Positions 44,326 to 53,405 of a stretch of DNA of 64,000 bases are shown here, piece after piece. The notes below the pieces were generated by a model that made no database searches, was not told the origin of the DNA, and worked only from the letters and a program-made list of their open reading frames with translations. The position numbers and the translations under genes are program-made. The stretch's first letter is position 1. The number at the start of each line of letters is the position of its first letter. The DNA comes from Acidobacteriota bacterium (lineage in GTDB: Bacteria; Acidobacteriota; Blastocatellia; Pyrinomonadales; Pyrinomonadaceae): contig JAEWFC010000016.1 in the NCBI GenBank assembly GCA_023389035.1, positions 167,372 through 231,371 on the forward strand. The letters are read 5' to 3'.

Positions 44326-45852
44326 ATGGATCTCGTTAATCCAAACGTAAATTTTTCGATCATCATGCCTGAGGTGATCATCGCGATCGCCGGCATCATC
44401 GTGATGATGTACGACAGCTTCTTCCCTAAGCAGCGTAACGTCACGGGCATCCTATCGCTCGTCGCGATCGTTATTACCGCGATCCTCCTAGCCATGATGT
44501 GGTCCGCCGATAGTGGAGTTCCTGCTACAGCGTGGGGCGGGATGATCGCTCATGACAGCCTTCGGCTAAGCTTTGCATTCGTTTTCCTGCTTGTCTCTGC
44601 CCTGACCATCCTTATCTCGACGGTCTGGACCGACCGCGAAGATGTACCTGTCGGTGAATATCACGCATTACTGCTTTTCGCTACTTTCGGCATGATGCTG
44701 ATGTCGGCCGGTAACGACCTGGTGATAGTATTCCTCGGCCTTGAGACGCTTTCCATCTCGACCTACGTAATGGCCGGGCTCCGGAAGTCCGACCTCAAGT
44801 CGAACGAATCGGCGATGAAATACTTCATCCTCGGCTCACTTGCGTCGGCGTTTCTTCTTTATGGAATGGCACTGGTTTACGGAGCGACCGGGTCAACGAA
44901 CATAACCACAATAGCTGAGAACATCTCTAACCCGAACTTCCCTGCACTTTTGCTCATCGGCGGCGCGATGATGATCGTCGGTTTCGGCTTTAAGGTCGCG
45001 GCGGCCCCATTCCACGTCTGGACTCCGGACGTATATGAAGGAGCGCCGTCGGCGATCACAGGCTTCATGGCTGCCGGGCCTAAGGCCGCTGCCTTTGCCT
45101 CATTCCTGCGAATCTTCGTTTTGGGCTTTCCGCTGATCGCTGGTGCCGAGGCTTCCGGCTACCTTCACAATACTTGGATCACCGCTGTCGCGATCATGGC
45201 GATGATAACGATGACGGTCGGAAACGTCGCGGCGATCGTCCAGAATAACATCAAGCGAATGCTCGCTTATTCGTCGATCTCGCATGCAGGGTATGCGTTG
45301 GTGGGTTTCGTCGGGGCAGGAATGGCGACCGATTCCACCCGTGATGCGGCGATCGCCGCCGTCGCGTTCTATCTTCTAACATACGCGATCACCAATCTTG
45401 GGGCCTTTGCGATCGTCACCCTTTTGGGGCAGAAGAATGACCGCCGCACGGAGTTTGAAGATTACAACGGCATCGGCTTCAGATCGCCGGTACTCGCGTT
45501 CACGCTCTCGCTCTTTATGTTGAGCCTTCTGGGGCTGCCGCTTACCGCCGGATTTATCGGAAAGGTACTGGTGTTTAGGCCCGCTCTCGAAGCCGGCAAC
45601 GCTTTACTGACCGCAATGGTCGTCATAGCGGTCGTCAACACAGCGATCTCTGCGTACTATTACCTACGGTTGATCGTCGTGATGTTCTTTAGGGAAAGAA
45701 CGACCGAATGGGCCGAGCCCAAGTTGCCGCCCGCGTTCGCGGCCGTTCTGCTGATCACCGTGCTAGGCGTATTTTATCTCGGGATCTTTGGAAACTCCGT
45801 CATCGAAAAGTTCTCGCAGTCGATCGCTCCGGTTGGAGCGAGGGTCCGATAG
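44326..45852 (+). CDS. nuoN: NADH-quinone oxidoreductase subunit N
   Basis: 508 residues from ATG 44326 (a TTG at 44317 is also open). Antiporter-like subunit: LETLSISTYVMAGL, FKVAAAPFHVWTPDVYEGAP, NNIKRMLAYSSISHAGYALVG, LSLLGLPLTAGFIGK. It is the last complex I gene of the operon. No strong terminator is visible directly after it; the next gene starts about 75 bases downstream on the same strand. Confidence 0.96.
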   Translation: MDLVNPNVNFSIIMPEVIIAIAGIIVMMYDSFFPKQRNVTGILSLVAIVITAILLAMMWSADSGVPATAWGGMIAHDSLRLSFAFVFLLVSALTILISTVWTDREDVPVGEYHALLLFATFGMMLMSAGNDLVIVFLGLETLSISTYVMAGLRKSDLKSNESAMKYFILGSLASAFLLYGMALVYGATGSTNITTIAENISNPNFPALLLIGGAMMIVGFGFKVAAAPFHVWTPDVYEGAPSAITGFMAAGPKAAAFASFLRIFVLGFPLIAGAEASGYLHNTWITAVAIMAMITMTVGNVAAIVQNNIKRMLAYSSISHAGYALVGFVGAGMATDSTRDAAIAAVAFYLLTYAITNLGAFAIVTLLGQKNDRRTEFEDYNGIGFRSPVLAFTLSLFMLSLLGLPLTAGFIGKVLVFRPALEAGNALLTAMVVIAVVNTAISAYYYLRLIVVMFFRERTTEWAEPKLPPAFAAVLLITVLGVFYLGIFGNSVIEKFSQSIAPVGARVR

Positions 45853-45926
45853 CATTCCTATGCCGCGAAGGCATCGATCCGCCCAGCGTGATAGCATAAG
45901 TGCCGTCACGCTATTTTTTTCTTCCG

Positions 45927-46400
45927 ATGGATAAGCTACAGAAATTTCGCAGCGACGTCGGCGAAAATTGGATCCCCCAGATCTACTCTGAAACGATCCG
46001 TCCAATGAGAACGCGTGCTTTGAAGCTGGACATTCCCGAGCGGGAAAATGAACCGGTAATACATGAAACGCTTCTCGGCATCGAGCTAAAGATCGGACGG
46101 CGTCGAATCGCATGTCCGGACGTTCACACGGCACGTTATTTGCAGGTCTTTTCCCGGTTGGGTTGCCGCGATTTGGCGGTACCTTATGACATTACGGCAC
46201 TTCCGACGATCGCAGACCGATTGAATGCGGCTTGGTTGGCCGTAAATGATGCACTTTTGGGATATGCGCGAGGCGTTTCACCACAGGTTGCCGGAAAAAT
46301 ACGGTCCCGTGCGATACGTCTGATGCGTGAAGAGATCAAAAAAGCCGGAGCGGGCGACCTAATGCCGCTCTTTGATCGTTCGACTAAACAAAGGGAATAA
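45927..46400 (+). CDS. Conserved-looking protein of unknown function
   Basis: About 157 residues from ATG 45927 (a GTG at 45900 is in frame). It is soluble and mixed alpha/beta with strands such as IHETLLGIELKIGRRRIACP followed by TARYLQVFSRLG, then helices to a charged C-terminus (SRAIRLMREEIKKAGAGDLM). No membrane segment, cysteine cluster or known domain was recognised. It follows nuoN closely and precedes the glutamine-amidotransferase-like gene. Confidence 0.55.
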   Translation: MDKLQKFRSDVGENWIPQIYSETIRPMRTRALKLDIPERENEPVIHETLLGIELKIGRRRIACPDVHTARYLQVFSRLGCRDLAVPYDITALPTIADRLNAAWLAVNDALLGYARGVSPQVAGKIRSRAIRLMREEIKKAGAGDLMPLFDRSTKQRE

Positions 46401-46452
46401 GATCAGAGACCTTATTTCGATATTTATACGTTTTACCTTATTATTTCATTTG

Positions 46453-47358
46453 ATGTTCGACGCGATAGAAAAAAAGACGCTTAGCCAGGAACTTCCGTTT
46501 CCATATTCTAAGCGAACATTCTGCCGATACGAGCCGATCGAGAAAACGATCACTCACGCACGAGTTCTGATCGTGAACAGCCTGTTGCGGTACGAATCAG
46601 ACCTTTCGGAGCTTGCGCATAAAGATTGGGGAGACACCGTAGAGAGCAAACTACGCTTCGAACGCCGCGTTTCAGGCCTTGCCTGTAACAACATAGCTCA
46701 GAATGTTATCCGTCTTGTAAAGAATCCGAAGACGCTCACCGTTCATCTTTCCGAGGTCGCAGCTGCAGCAAAGCAATTCCGACCCGATGCGATCGTGATG
46801 AGCGGCACGTTCGCCGACTTCGATTATTACAATCCGAAGCACCTCGCGGATTTCGGCGTATTCATCCGCTCGACGAAGATCCCAGTCCTGGCTATTTGCG
46901 GCTCGCATCAGCTCGTCGGAACATCATTTGGTGCCGACCTAAAGACGCTAGATGATCTTGAGCTCTCTGAGAAACGATCAGGACGCGTGCTGGAGTATCA
47001 GTATCGCTTCGTTAAGATCGTACAGCCTGAAGATCCGATATTCGAAGGCGTCGACGATCAGGCGTCGGGCGTTTGGCAAGACTATACTAAAGAAGACGAC
47101 ATCCTACGCGTGTGGCAGAACCACGGTGTACAGGTGGATGGCGTGCCGGACGGTTTCGAGCTGCTGGCGACGTCATATCTCTGCAAGAACCAAATGATGG
47201 TCAAACGCACCGAAGGTCAGATGATCTATTGCGTGCAGTTTCATCTGGAAAAGTCCTTCGAAGACTGGTCAAAGAACCCGACTCGCTGGGAGCACCCGAA
47301 CGAATCCCGCGATGGCCGCATCCTTTTCGAAAACTTCCTTAAGCTCGCCGTGAAATAA
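46453..47358 (+). CDS. Class I glutamine amidotransferase-like protein
   Basis: About 301 residues from ATG 46453 (the frame is open further up to an ATG at 46372). The class I triad is complete: C149 in LAICGSHQLVG, H264 and E266 in VQFHLEKS; WQNHGVQVDGVPDGFELLA is the usual segment before it. The canonical nucleophile motif is GxCxGxQ; here it is AICGSHQ, close to the subgroup in which His replaces Gly. No synthetase domain or neighbouring acceptor enzyme is visible, so substrate and partner are unknown. The N-terminal 50 residues are an extension not typical of GuaA-like domains. Confidence 0.75.
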   Translation: MFDAIEKKTLSQELPFPYSKRTFCRYEPIEKTITHARVLIVNSLLRYESDLSELAHKDWGDTVESKLRFERRVSGLACNNIAQNVIRLVKNPKTLTVHLSEVAAAAKQFRPDAIVMSGTFADFDYYNPKHLADFGVFIRSTKIPVLAICGSHQLVGTSFGADLKTLDDLELSEKRSGRVLEYQYRFVKIVQPEDPIFEGVDDQASGVWQDYTKEDDILRVWQNHGVQVDGVPDGFELLATSYLCKNQMMVKRTEGQMIYCVQFHLEKSFEDWSKNPTRWEHPNESRDGRILFENFLKLAVK

Positions 47359-47416
47359 CGATTGGTACCGGCGAGCGAAGATCCCGTCCTGAACGGCTCT
47401 CATTCGCAAGCCTCGA

Positions 47417-47764
47417 TCACTGCCGACATCTCTCTTTTGTTAGCAGACAAAAGTCATTTGTTAGCAGACATTTCTTTTTTGTTAGCAGACAAAAGTCATT
47501 TGTCAGCAGACATTTCTCTTTTGTTAGCAGACAAAAGTCATTTGTTAGCAGACTTTTCTCTTTTGTTAGCAGACTTTTCTCTTTTGTTAGCAGACTTTTC
47601 TCTTTTGTTAGCAGACATTTGTCATTTGTTAGCAGACTTTTCTCTTTTGTTAGCAGACATTTCCTTTTTGTTAGGAGACATTTGTCTTTTTTCAGCAGGC
47701 TCAAAGACTTGACGCAAGATCTTTCTCCTGTTTCACCTATGTTTTCCAGTTTCTGTGCGACCAT
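47417..47764 (-). CDS. Possible repeat protein of heptads (Leu-Leu-Thr-Lys type)
   Basis: The minus strand over the tandem array is open for about 115 codons and reads as a 7-residue repeat of the type SLLTKEK, CLLTNDF, CLLTKEK, with an ordinary-looking start (VAQKLENIGETGERS). ATGs at 47770 and 47764 are available, without a clear ribosome-binding site. Leu at two positions in each heptad with Lys/Glu would suit an amphipathic helix. The plus strand is also fully open (LLADKSH-type heptads from a TTG at 47362), so coding is not proved for either. Confidence 0.3.
   Translation of the reverse strand: MVAQKLENIGETGERSCVKSLSLLKKDKCLLTKRKCLLTKEKSLLTNDKCLLTKEKSLLTKEKSLLTKEKSLLTNDFCLLTKEKCLLTNDFCLLTKKKCLLTNDFCLLTKERCRQ
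47428..47700. repeat. Tandem array of thirteen 21-bp repeats
   Basis: Thirteen units of exactly 21 bases run without a gap or indel; nearly all end in TTAGCAGAC and the first 9 positions vary between a few versions (TTTTCTCTT, AAAAGTCAT, ATTTCTCTT). The last two units diverge most. Unit length divisible by three keeps both strands open. Confidence 0.95.
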
Positions 47765-47860
47765 GGGCATTTAGGCCCAAGGGCAAAGCGGAACTCTCGC
47801 CCGTCGACAATGCAGCGTCGCGTTTCCGGAAAGCCTGGTTACCGTTCCATCGTATATGCG

Positions 47861-47897
47861 AAAAGAAGGGCTGCCCGGATCCGATCCGAGCAGCCCC
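47861..47897 (-). terminator. Terminator of the minor pilin operon
   Basis: On the minus strand GGGCTGCTCGGAT and ATCCGGGCAGCCC form a 13-bp stem with one mismatch, followed by TTCTTTT. It lies 30 bases after the stop of the PilX-like gene. Confidence 0.8.
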
Positions 47898-47925
47898 ATG
47901 GTCATCAGTTTCAAGCTGACCCGGT

Positions 47926-49872
47926 CTATTTCTCGACAACGCCGAGTACGTTGTTACTGATAGCTCCTAGTCCGCTATTCTGGTTGTCTGAGTTGTATTG
48001 AATGTCTGACGTACCACCGCCACTTGTATTCCATTTGGGAGCTAGGAAGTTAGCTCCAGCGGGCGGGTGGGTGTTTGAAACTATGTCGCTGTTGACATAA
48101 GGTGCAACCACTATGTTGCCCTCGATAAGCCCGTGGCCGCCGCCGGACCGGAGTACCCCATTAGAGCCTGTCACAATGATCAATCCGTGCCATGCAAAGT
48201 TTCCTCGGAGAGTCAGCTGACCCGTTACGATAAGAATTCCACCACCGGAAACGGGACCGAGTTCGCAGTCACCATCACAAAATGTGATGCCAGTACCTGT
48301 AGTATGATCTCCCCAAGAGGTTGGGTTCGTTCCGGTAAACACACGGCCCGTGCTGTTCGTCGGATCGTAAGAGTTACGCGCCGTTTCGTAAAGAGTTCGT
48401 ACGGTGGCGTCCAAAGATGCCGGACTTGCTAGCCAAGGCGGTATTTCGCCGTTGACGTTCGCCGGTGTACCCACAACCGTGTTGGTAATTTTGTTCCCAA
48501 AGCCATCGATCACTATGTCAAGATTTGTATCTTCACAGATGCCCGGATTCGTTGTACAGTCTGGGGGATGGGAAGTGCCCACAGGGGGGATGATATCGGT
48601 CGACCCGGTTGCCAGGTCGATACCTGAGTACCGCATCGCATTCGAGTTGCCGGGGTTAAAGGTAAACGTTCCGTTTGCCGCTGACGGGGGGCCGACCAAC
48701 GTAAGAGTAGCTGGAGCACCTAGGCCATTGAAATAATTGTTCTGGATAATGGCTTCAAGCGTCTTTCTCGCTCCTCGAGGTCCGAAGCCGGTGGAAACAA
48801 TTCGTAAACGAGCAGGCTCAGGCGGCGATATCGTACCTTGGATCTTATTCTCATGACCGGGTACACTTCCGGTCAAACGGGCCCGATAGCCGATTGGGGG
48901 AGCCGAGTAATTCATGTACATGGCCGCCTCGACCCAAGGGGTGTAACCGGCAAGTGCACCCGTGAAATCTAGAGTAAAGTCACTACCTCTAAGGTTGTAC
49001 GTCTTAGAGTCAAAGATCACATTTGGAACATAGTCTATTGCCGCATTAGACTCCGGCAATATATAGCCGCGAATATACCGAGTTGCCGGGTATGGGACCG
49101 TCATATCTACCCGAATTTCGAAACGTATAAGCCGCGTTACGGGCGATCCTCCAGACGGACCTACGCGGACAACAAAGCTTCCGAAATCAGTTGGTGCGAC
49201 GGTACCAGCAGCTACATTCAGATTGGAGACAACACGGGGCTCATACCGTATGCGTGTGAACGTATTACCCGTGCCGAAGGTGATCTGTGAGGTATCCCCC
49301 GCATCATGGTCAAATAATCTCCCGTTGGCGGTATATGAGATCAAAGAACCCGTGTTATCGGGGTCTGAGATCTCCAAATTGAAAGCGTTATAATTTGCCG
49401 GAGCTCCAATAACCGTGATTCTTGAGTCCGCATCCGTTGAGTCATAGTTTAGAACGCGTGAAAGACGGGCTCCCGTTGCCCCGTCACCCGTTCGGTTCGA
49501 CGTTGTCGTTCCCACTGCTTTCGCAAAAGATATTTTGTTTAGTTTGTGATCTTCGTATATAGGTTGGCCACCCTCGGTTGTCGCATATAGAGGATTGGGT
49601 TTTATCCGGCAACCGTTATGGCTGCTTCCTGATATCTCCGGCGTGCACTTATAGCGAAGGACATCGACCACGGTCTGGATACCATTTTCGGCAGCATTGT
49701 AAGCCTGTTGTTCTGCCGTTGCGTCGGTAAAGTTCCATGCATTGGTGGAACTTGTCAATATCAGGCTAACCGAAAGAGCAAGCAGTAAGCTTGAAACGAG
49801 AAGCGCCATTATCATTGCCGCTCCGCGTTCGCTACTATAAGTGGATTCGTCTTTCGCTCTCATCATCTTCAT
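47926..49872 (-). CDS. PilX-like type IV pilus assembly protein
   Basis: 648 residues from ATG 49872 with GAGGAT just ahead. The N-terminus ERGAAMIMALLVSSLLLALS is the PilX/minor pilin hydrophobic helix, followed by AYNAAENGIQTVVDVLR, as in PilX_N. The long remaining part is beta-rich, with GNFAWHGLIIVTGSNG and GGGILIVTGQLTLRG near the C-terminus. It is the last gene of the operon that also encodes three prepilin-like proteins, and so is likely to take part in pilus assembly or tip function. Confidence 0.8.
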   Translation of the reverse strand: MKMMRAKDESTYSSERGAAMIMALLVSSLLLALSVSLILTSSTNAWNFTDATAEQQAYNAAENGIQTVVDVLRYKCTPEISGSSHNGCRIKPNPLYATTEGGQPIYEDHKLNKISFAKAVGTTTSNRTGDGATGARLSRVLNYDSTDADSRITVIGAPANYNAFNLEISDPDNTGSLISYTANGRLFDHDAGDTSQITFGTGNTFTRIRYEPRVVSNLNVAAGTVAPTDFGSFVVRVGPSGGSPVTRLIRFEIRVDMTVPYPATRYIRGYILPESNAAIDYVPNVIFDSKTYNLRGSDFTLDFTGALAGYTPWVEAAMYMNYSAPPIGYRARLTGSVPGHENKIQGTISPPEPARLRIVSTGFGPRGARKTLEAIIQNNYFNGLGAPATLTLVGPPSAANGTFTFNPGNSNAMRYSGIDLATGSTDIIPPVGTSHPPDCTTNPGICEDTNLDIVIDGFGNKITNTVVGTPANVNGEIPPWLASPASLDATVRTLYETARNSYDPTNSTGRVFTGTNPTSWGDHTTGTGITFCDGDCELGPVSGGGILIVTGQLTLRGNFAWHGLIIVTGSNGVLRSGGGHGLIEGNIVVAPYVNSDIVSNTHPPAGANFLAPKWNTSGGGTSDIQYNSDNQNSGLGAISNNVLGVVEK

Positions 49873-49910
49873 ATCCTCATCCTCACAATCGCTGCACGTT
49901 CTCCAAGCGT

Positions 49911-50588
49911 CTAGTACTGGCGAAGCATGTAGTTAGAGTTTCTCAGTGTAACGTCCGAAGTAAATGACACGGTCTCGTTTTGCGCTTGTCCCACTACAGG
50001 ATCAAGCTGCACTTGAACGTTTATGCGCACTCGGCCCGTCGCTGTGGTCGGCGACGTGGTCTGGGTAACTGTCGAACTGCTTGTCGTATAGTTGAAGTAT
50101 TCAAATGTGACGTCGCTTATCCGGTTAACGATCACGGAGGTTCTTTCAGCGGGCGGCAAGTTCGGGTCGTATCTGACAATAGAATTGGTCGAAGCGTCGA
50201 AAAAGTATGTGACGTCTTCCCCTGGATCGTTGGTGTTTAGTACCGTCGACCCTGCTGGTGCTGTGTAGTCACCTACATTTGAGAAATTTGATCGTATATG
50301 GATCTGGCGGGCATTTGAATCCGCTGCAACAATGCCGTTGCTTGGCGTCTGTGTGGTCCCATCAAGATAGATTCCGAATCCTGCATTTCCGATCTCGCGT
50401 GACATCACGTTAAGAGCAGCTTGTGCTGATACAAGAGCATCGGCCTTCCTGCCTTCCCGCGCATTTACGCCGGTCGCTCTGTGTATCACCATCGAGAGCA
50501 CGCTCAGAAGTATGAGCGTGACCGTCATGCCGATCACCAGTTCGAGCAGAGAGAATCCACTTTGACTATTAAACTTCGGGTTGTTCAT
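49911..50588 (-). CDS. PilW-like prepilin
   Basis: 225 residues. It has a prepilin peptidase site and methylation motif, GFSLLELVIGMTVTLILL, with the expected Glu at +5, followed by a long helix and a globular domain (SREIGNAGFGIYLDG). The TSSSTVTQTTSPTTATG stretch is Ser/Thr-rich. Position and pattern fit a PilW-type minor pilin. It lies 38 bases ahead of the PilX-like gene. Confidence 0.82.
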   Translation of the reverse strand: MNNPKFNSQSGFSLLELVIGMTVTLILLSVLSMVIHRATGVNAREGRKADALVSAQAALNVMSREIGNAGFGIYLDGTTQTPSNGIVAADSNARQIHIRSNFSNVGDYTAPAGSTVLNTNDPGEDVTYFFDASTNSIVRYDPNLPPAERTSVIVNRISDVTFEYFNYTTSSSTVTQTTSPTTATGRVRINVQVQLDPVVGQAQNETVSFTSDVTLRNSNYMLRQY

Positions 50589-50595
50589 ACAGATG

Positions 50596-51117
50596 CTAGT
50601 TTCCTATGGAGCGTCTCAGGATCACTCTTGCCGGGATCGCCGTTTGCCAGCCGGGACTTGGCGCGGCGAGACGGACTTCTACCGTAATTTCTTTCACGCG
50701 AGTCGTGGCGTCGACATCGACTGTATTCGGCCCGTTGAACGGATTATCGTCAATGCTCGTTCTGACCTCGAACGTGCCGCCATTCGGTGCCGCCAATGTG
50801 CAGTTCGCTTTCACGCCGCCTGTGATGTCTCGTTGCGCATCCGCCCGGCATGCACCCGTCCCGGGTAGCGGAGCGTTATCAACCCCTGCAGGGGTGAACT
50901 TAGCGGCACGAAGCCGCTCGACTTCCTGTTGAAGAATCGCGAGATTCTGTGCCCGGGTGGCGTTGCCGGCGTTGTACAGAACCGAATAGTTGATCGCCTG
51001 CAGAGTGCCAAGTACGGCGATCGTAATTATTAACATCGCGACGATGCTTTCAATTAACGAAAAGCCCGATTCGTCAATCATAGTCGCTCCCACGATGGTC
51101 TTATCCGTTTCTTTCAT
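50596..51117 (-). CDS. PilV-like prepilin
   Basis: 173 residues; an internal ATG at codon 13 could be the true start. The leader DESGFSLIESIVAMLIITIA has the prepilin cleavage site (G|F) and Glu at +5. A conserved helix (QNLAILQQEVERLRAAKFTP) is followed by a small domain with three cysteines or so (TGACRADAQRDI, KANCTLAAPNGG). It is 7 bases upstream of the PilW-like gene. Confidence 0.8.
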   Translation of the reverse strand: MKETDKTIVGATMIDESGFSLIESIVAMLIITIAVLGTLQAINYSVLYNAGNATRAQNLAILQQEVERLRAAKFTPAGVDNAPLPGTGACRADAQRDITGGVKANCTLAAPNGGTFEVRTSIDDNPFNGPNTVDVDATTRVKEITVEVRLAAPSPGWQTAIPARVILRRSIGN

Positions 51118-51145
51118 CCTTATTACCTCAGTTACCTACATCCAG

Positions 51146-52006
51146 TTACTTACACATCCCGTTTCCTTGAACAAATCGGCCTCGATCGCACAAACAAACT
51201 GGCGGATTCCCCGGCCGTTGGTTAGTACTGCATGACGGTAACGGCGTCGGTGATCCAACTGGGGTAGGGGTTGGGGTGACCGAGCCTGTCGGCGTTGGAG
51301 TAGGCGTCGGAGTTGCAGTCGGCACCGGTGAGCCGCTCGGTGTCCCGACGGGCGTTGGCGTTGGCGGTGTTCCCGTCCAGACTGCCAGGTACGGATTTAT
51401 ACCGTTGTCCGATGCAACGTTGGACACCGCGGGATTGGCGAAGGTCGGCACGGCCTCTCCGCCTTGGAGCAACGCCACTGTCCCGGTTGGAGAAACATAG
51501 ACTGATGTAGTGTTAGCCGCGGTGAGTGTCCCGCAATTCCGCTCGCAAAAGTGCGTGGGGGTTTCAGTATCTGTCTCAGAACCACACGACCCTGACGAAG
51601 TATTCCCACGCTGATCAAATCGAATTACAACAGGAAAGGTAGGTGGCGGTGTTCCCACAATACGAACCTCGCTGCGTCCGGCAAACTCGACCACCCTCGA
51701 TTCAGAAGCTGGCTCCAACTGTCCATTCTGGTTCATATCTGTGATGTACCTAAATGACGTCGGCGAGACGATCTCTACCCTTGACATGTCGGCGCATGTC
51801 TGGGGACGCCGCTTGACGGAATCAAACCTGGACCGCTCTAAGGCTACCTTTAGCTCTTTCGCGATGTTCTCTCGATCGATGATCTTGGAAGAACGTCCCA
51901 ACGCGAGAATTGCGAGACTTGCAACGATGCCCAAAATGACAAGAACGATCAGTAACTCAACAATTGAAAAACCCGCGTCTCGTCTGAATGATATTTGATG
52001 TGGCAT
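51146..52006 (-). CDS. FimT/GspH-like prepilin with Pro/Thr-rich linker and Cys-rich C-terminus
   Basis: 286 residues. DAGFSIVELLIVLVILGIVA is a prepilin leader and helix; IAKELKVALERSRFDSVKRR and VRFDQRGNT fit the GspH/FimT group. Residues about 213-262 are a low-complexity Pro-Thr-Gly-Val linker (for example TPTPTPTGSVTPTPTP), and the last 25 residues contain four cysteines (SCSTNQRPGNPPVCLCDRGR, C-K end). Linker plus Cys-rich tail suggests a displayed tip module, which is unusual for FimT. It is the first gene of the operon; a TTGACA (minus strand, 52094-52089) precedes it. Confidence 0.8.
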   Translation of the reverse strand: MPHQISFRRDAGFSIVELLIVLVILGIVASLAILALGRSSKIIDRENIAKELKVALERSRFDSVKRRPQTCADMSRVEIVSPTSFRYITDMNQNGQLEPASESRVVEFAGRSEVRIVGTPPPTFPVVIRFDQRGNTSSGSCGSETDTETPTHFCERNCGTLTAANTTSVYVSPTGTVALLQGGEAVPTFANPAVSNVASDNGINPYLAVWTGTPPTPTPVGTPSGSPVPTATPTPTPTPTGSVTPTPTPVGSPTPLPSCSTNQRPGNPPVCLCDRGRFVQGNGMCK

Positions 52007-52182
52007 AACGAATTTCGTAGGTGCGGAAGGTAACCGCGTCTGGAAGGAGCTTAAAGCCTTTTTAGAAATACCATGTTTGCTTTTACAATGTCAATCGTTT
52101 CACAACGCTGTTAAACATTTAGGCATGGACGCCTCTTATGTATAAACGGAGATCGTGCATACATTTCCATTTATAACGGTGG

Positions 52183-53301
52183 TTAGAAACAGTGGTCGGG
52201 GACGTTTTCCATTGTGTTGATCGCGAGCATATCTACGACAGCGTTGTAGTCGCCGCCGGTTTGTTCAAACACTCGGAGTTGTTCGTCAGCGGAGGTGCCC
52301 CGTTCAAGGATGGTGTGGATATGTTCTATTTCTCGGCGTGAATTCAATGGGTCGACCACCTCGTCAACGAAGTCAAGAAGTTCGCGGATGAGGTCCCGAG
52401 CAGGAACCTCTTTCTGCTTACCTAGATCGAGCAGCATACCGTCCAGGCCATAACGGATAGCACGCCATTTATTTTCGAGGATCAAGCGGCGATGATAGAT
52501 GCGAAAGCCGAGGTTCTTATCGATCAGCACCGTTAGCTTGGCAACGATCGCCTGAAATAGCGCTGCAACGGCTATCGTGTCATCGACACGGGTTGGAATA
52601 TCGCAAACACGAAACTCGATGGTCGGGAACTTGTGATGAGGCCGCACATCCCACCAAAGCTTTGAACCATCCTGCATACAGTTCATCTTTACCAGCAGGT
52701 CGACGTAGCTTTGGAACTGTTGATACGATTCAAAATGATCGGGGATCTCCGTCCGGGGAAACTTCTTGAAAACTTCAGACCGGTACGATTTCAGACCCGT
52801 ATTAAAACCAAGCCAAAACGGTGACGACGTCGTGAGGGCCAACACGTGCGGCAGGAAATACCGGGCTGCATTCATTATCTGAATCCGGCGTTCCAGATCC
52901 GGAACTCCGACGTGGACATGCACGCCAAATATCAGAAGGCTGCGTGCGACCATCTGCAGCTCATCAACCAGAAGCTTGTATCTGTCGCCGTCGTAGATCT
53001 GCTGTTCAGACCATTTAGAGAACGGATGAGTCGAGGCCGCCACGATCGCCATTCCCTTCTTTTTCGCAAGCCCGGAGATTATGCACCGCAGCTTTGTAAT
53101 ATCTTCTCTCGCCTCTTGAATGTCCGCGCAAACCCCGGTGCCGACCTCGATCATAGATTGGATCATTTCCGGCTTGATCTTTTCGCCGAGCAATAGCACG
53201 CCTTCCTCGAGGATCTCGGAGACGTGCGATTTCAGCTCACGGGTTTCCGGGTCAATTATTTGGAATTCTTCCTCGATCCCGAGAGTAAATTGGTCAAACA
53301 T
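52183..53301 (-). CDS. ybdK: YbdK-type carboxylate-amine ligase (glutamate-cysteine ligase 2 family)
   Basis: 372 residues with GCS2/YbdK signatures: TLGIEEEFQIIDPETREL (metal/ATP Glu residues), the VHVHVGVPDLERRIQIMN strand, WDVRPHHKFPTIEFRVCD and HRRLILENKWRAIRYG. Members ligate glutamate or another carboxylate to an amine with ATP; YbdK itself has only weak glutamate-cysteine ligase activity, so glutathione synthesis is not implied. It stands alone, divergent from nothing close, about 100 bases from the LysR gene. Confidence 0.88.
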   Translation of the reverse strand: MFDQFTLGIEEEFQIIDPETRELKSHVSEILEEGVLLLGEKIKPEMIQSMIEVGTGVCADIQEAREDITKLRCIISGLAKKKGMAIVAASTHPFSKWSEQQIYDGDRYKLLVDELQMVARSLLIFGVHVHVGVPDLERRIQIMNAARYFLPHVLALTTSSPFWLGFNTGLKSYRSEVFKKFPRTEIPDHFESYQQFQSYVDLLVKMNCMQDGSKLWWDVRPHHKFPTIEFRVCDIPTRVDDTIAVAALFQAIVAKLTVLIDKNLGFRIYHRRLILENKWRAIRYGLDGMLLDLGKQKEVPARDLIRELLDFVDEVVDPLNSRREIEHIHTILERGTSADEQLRVFEQTGGDYNAVVDMLAINTMENVPDHCF

Positions 53302-53405
53302 ATTTTATTGTTCTTGCGGTAAACAATGCGAAGCAAATGCCTTGGTAGAATTCTAGCCTATGTCGATATCGAAAGTCGCTAAAGTATTTCGATATTTACA
53401 GATAT

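Noticed and set aside
47428..47700. 21-bp tandem array considered as CRISPR or as an origin with iterons
   Set aside because: The repeats are contiguous without spacers; no replication initiator gene is near. The length divisible by three argues for a coding or former coding repeat.
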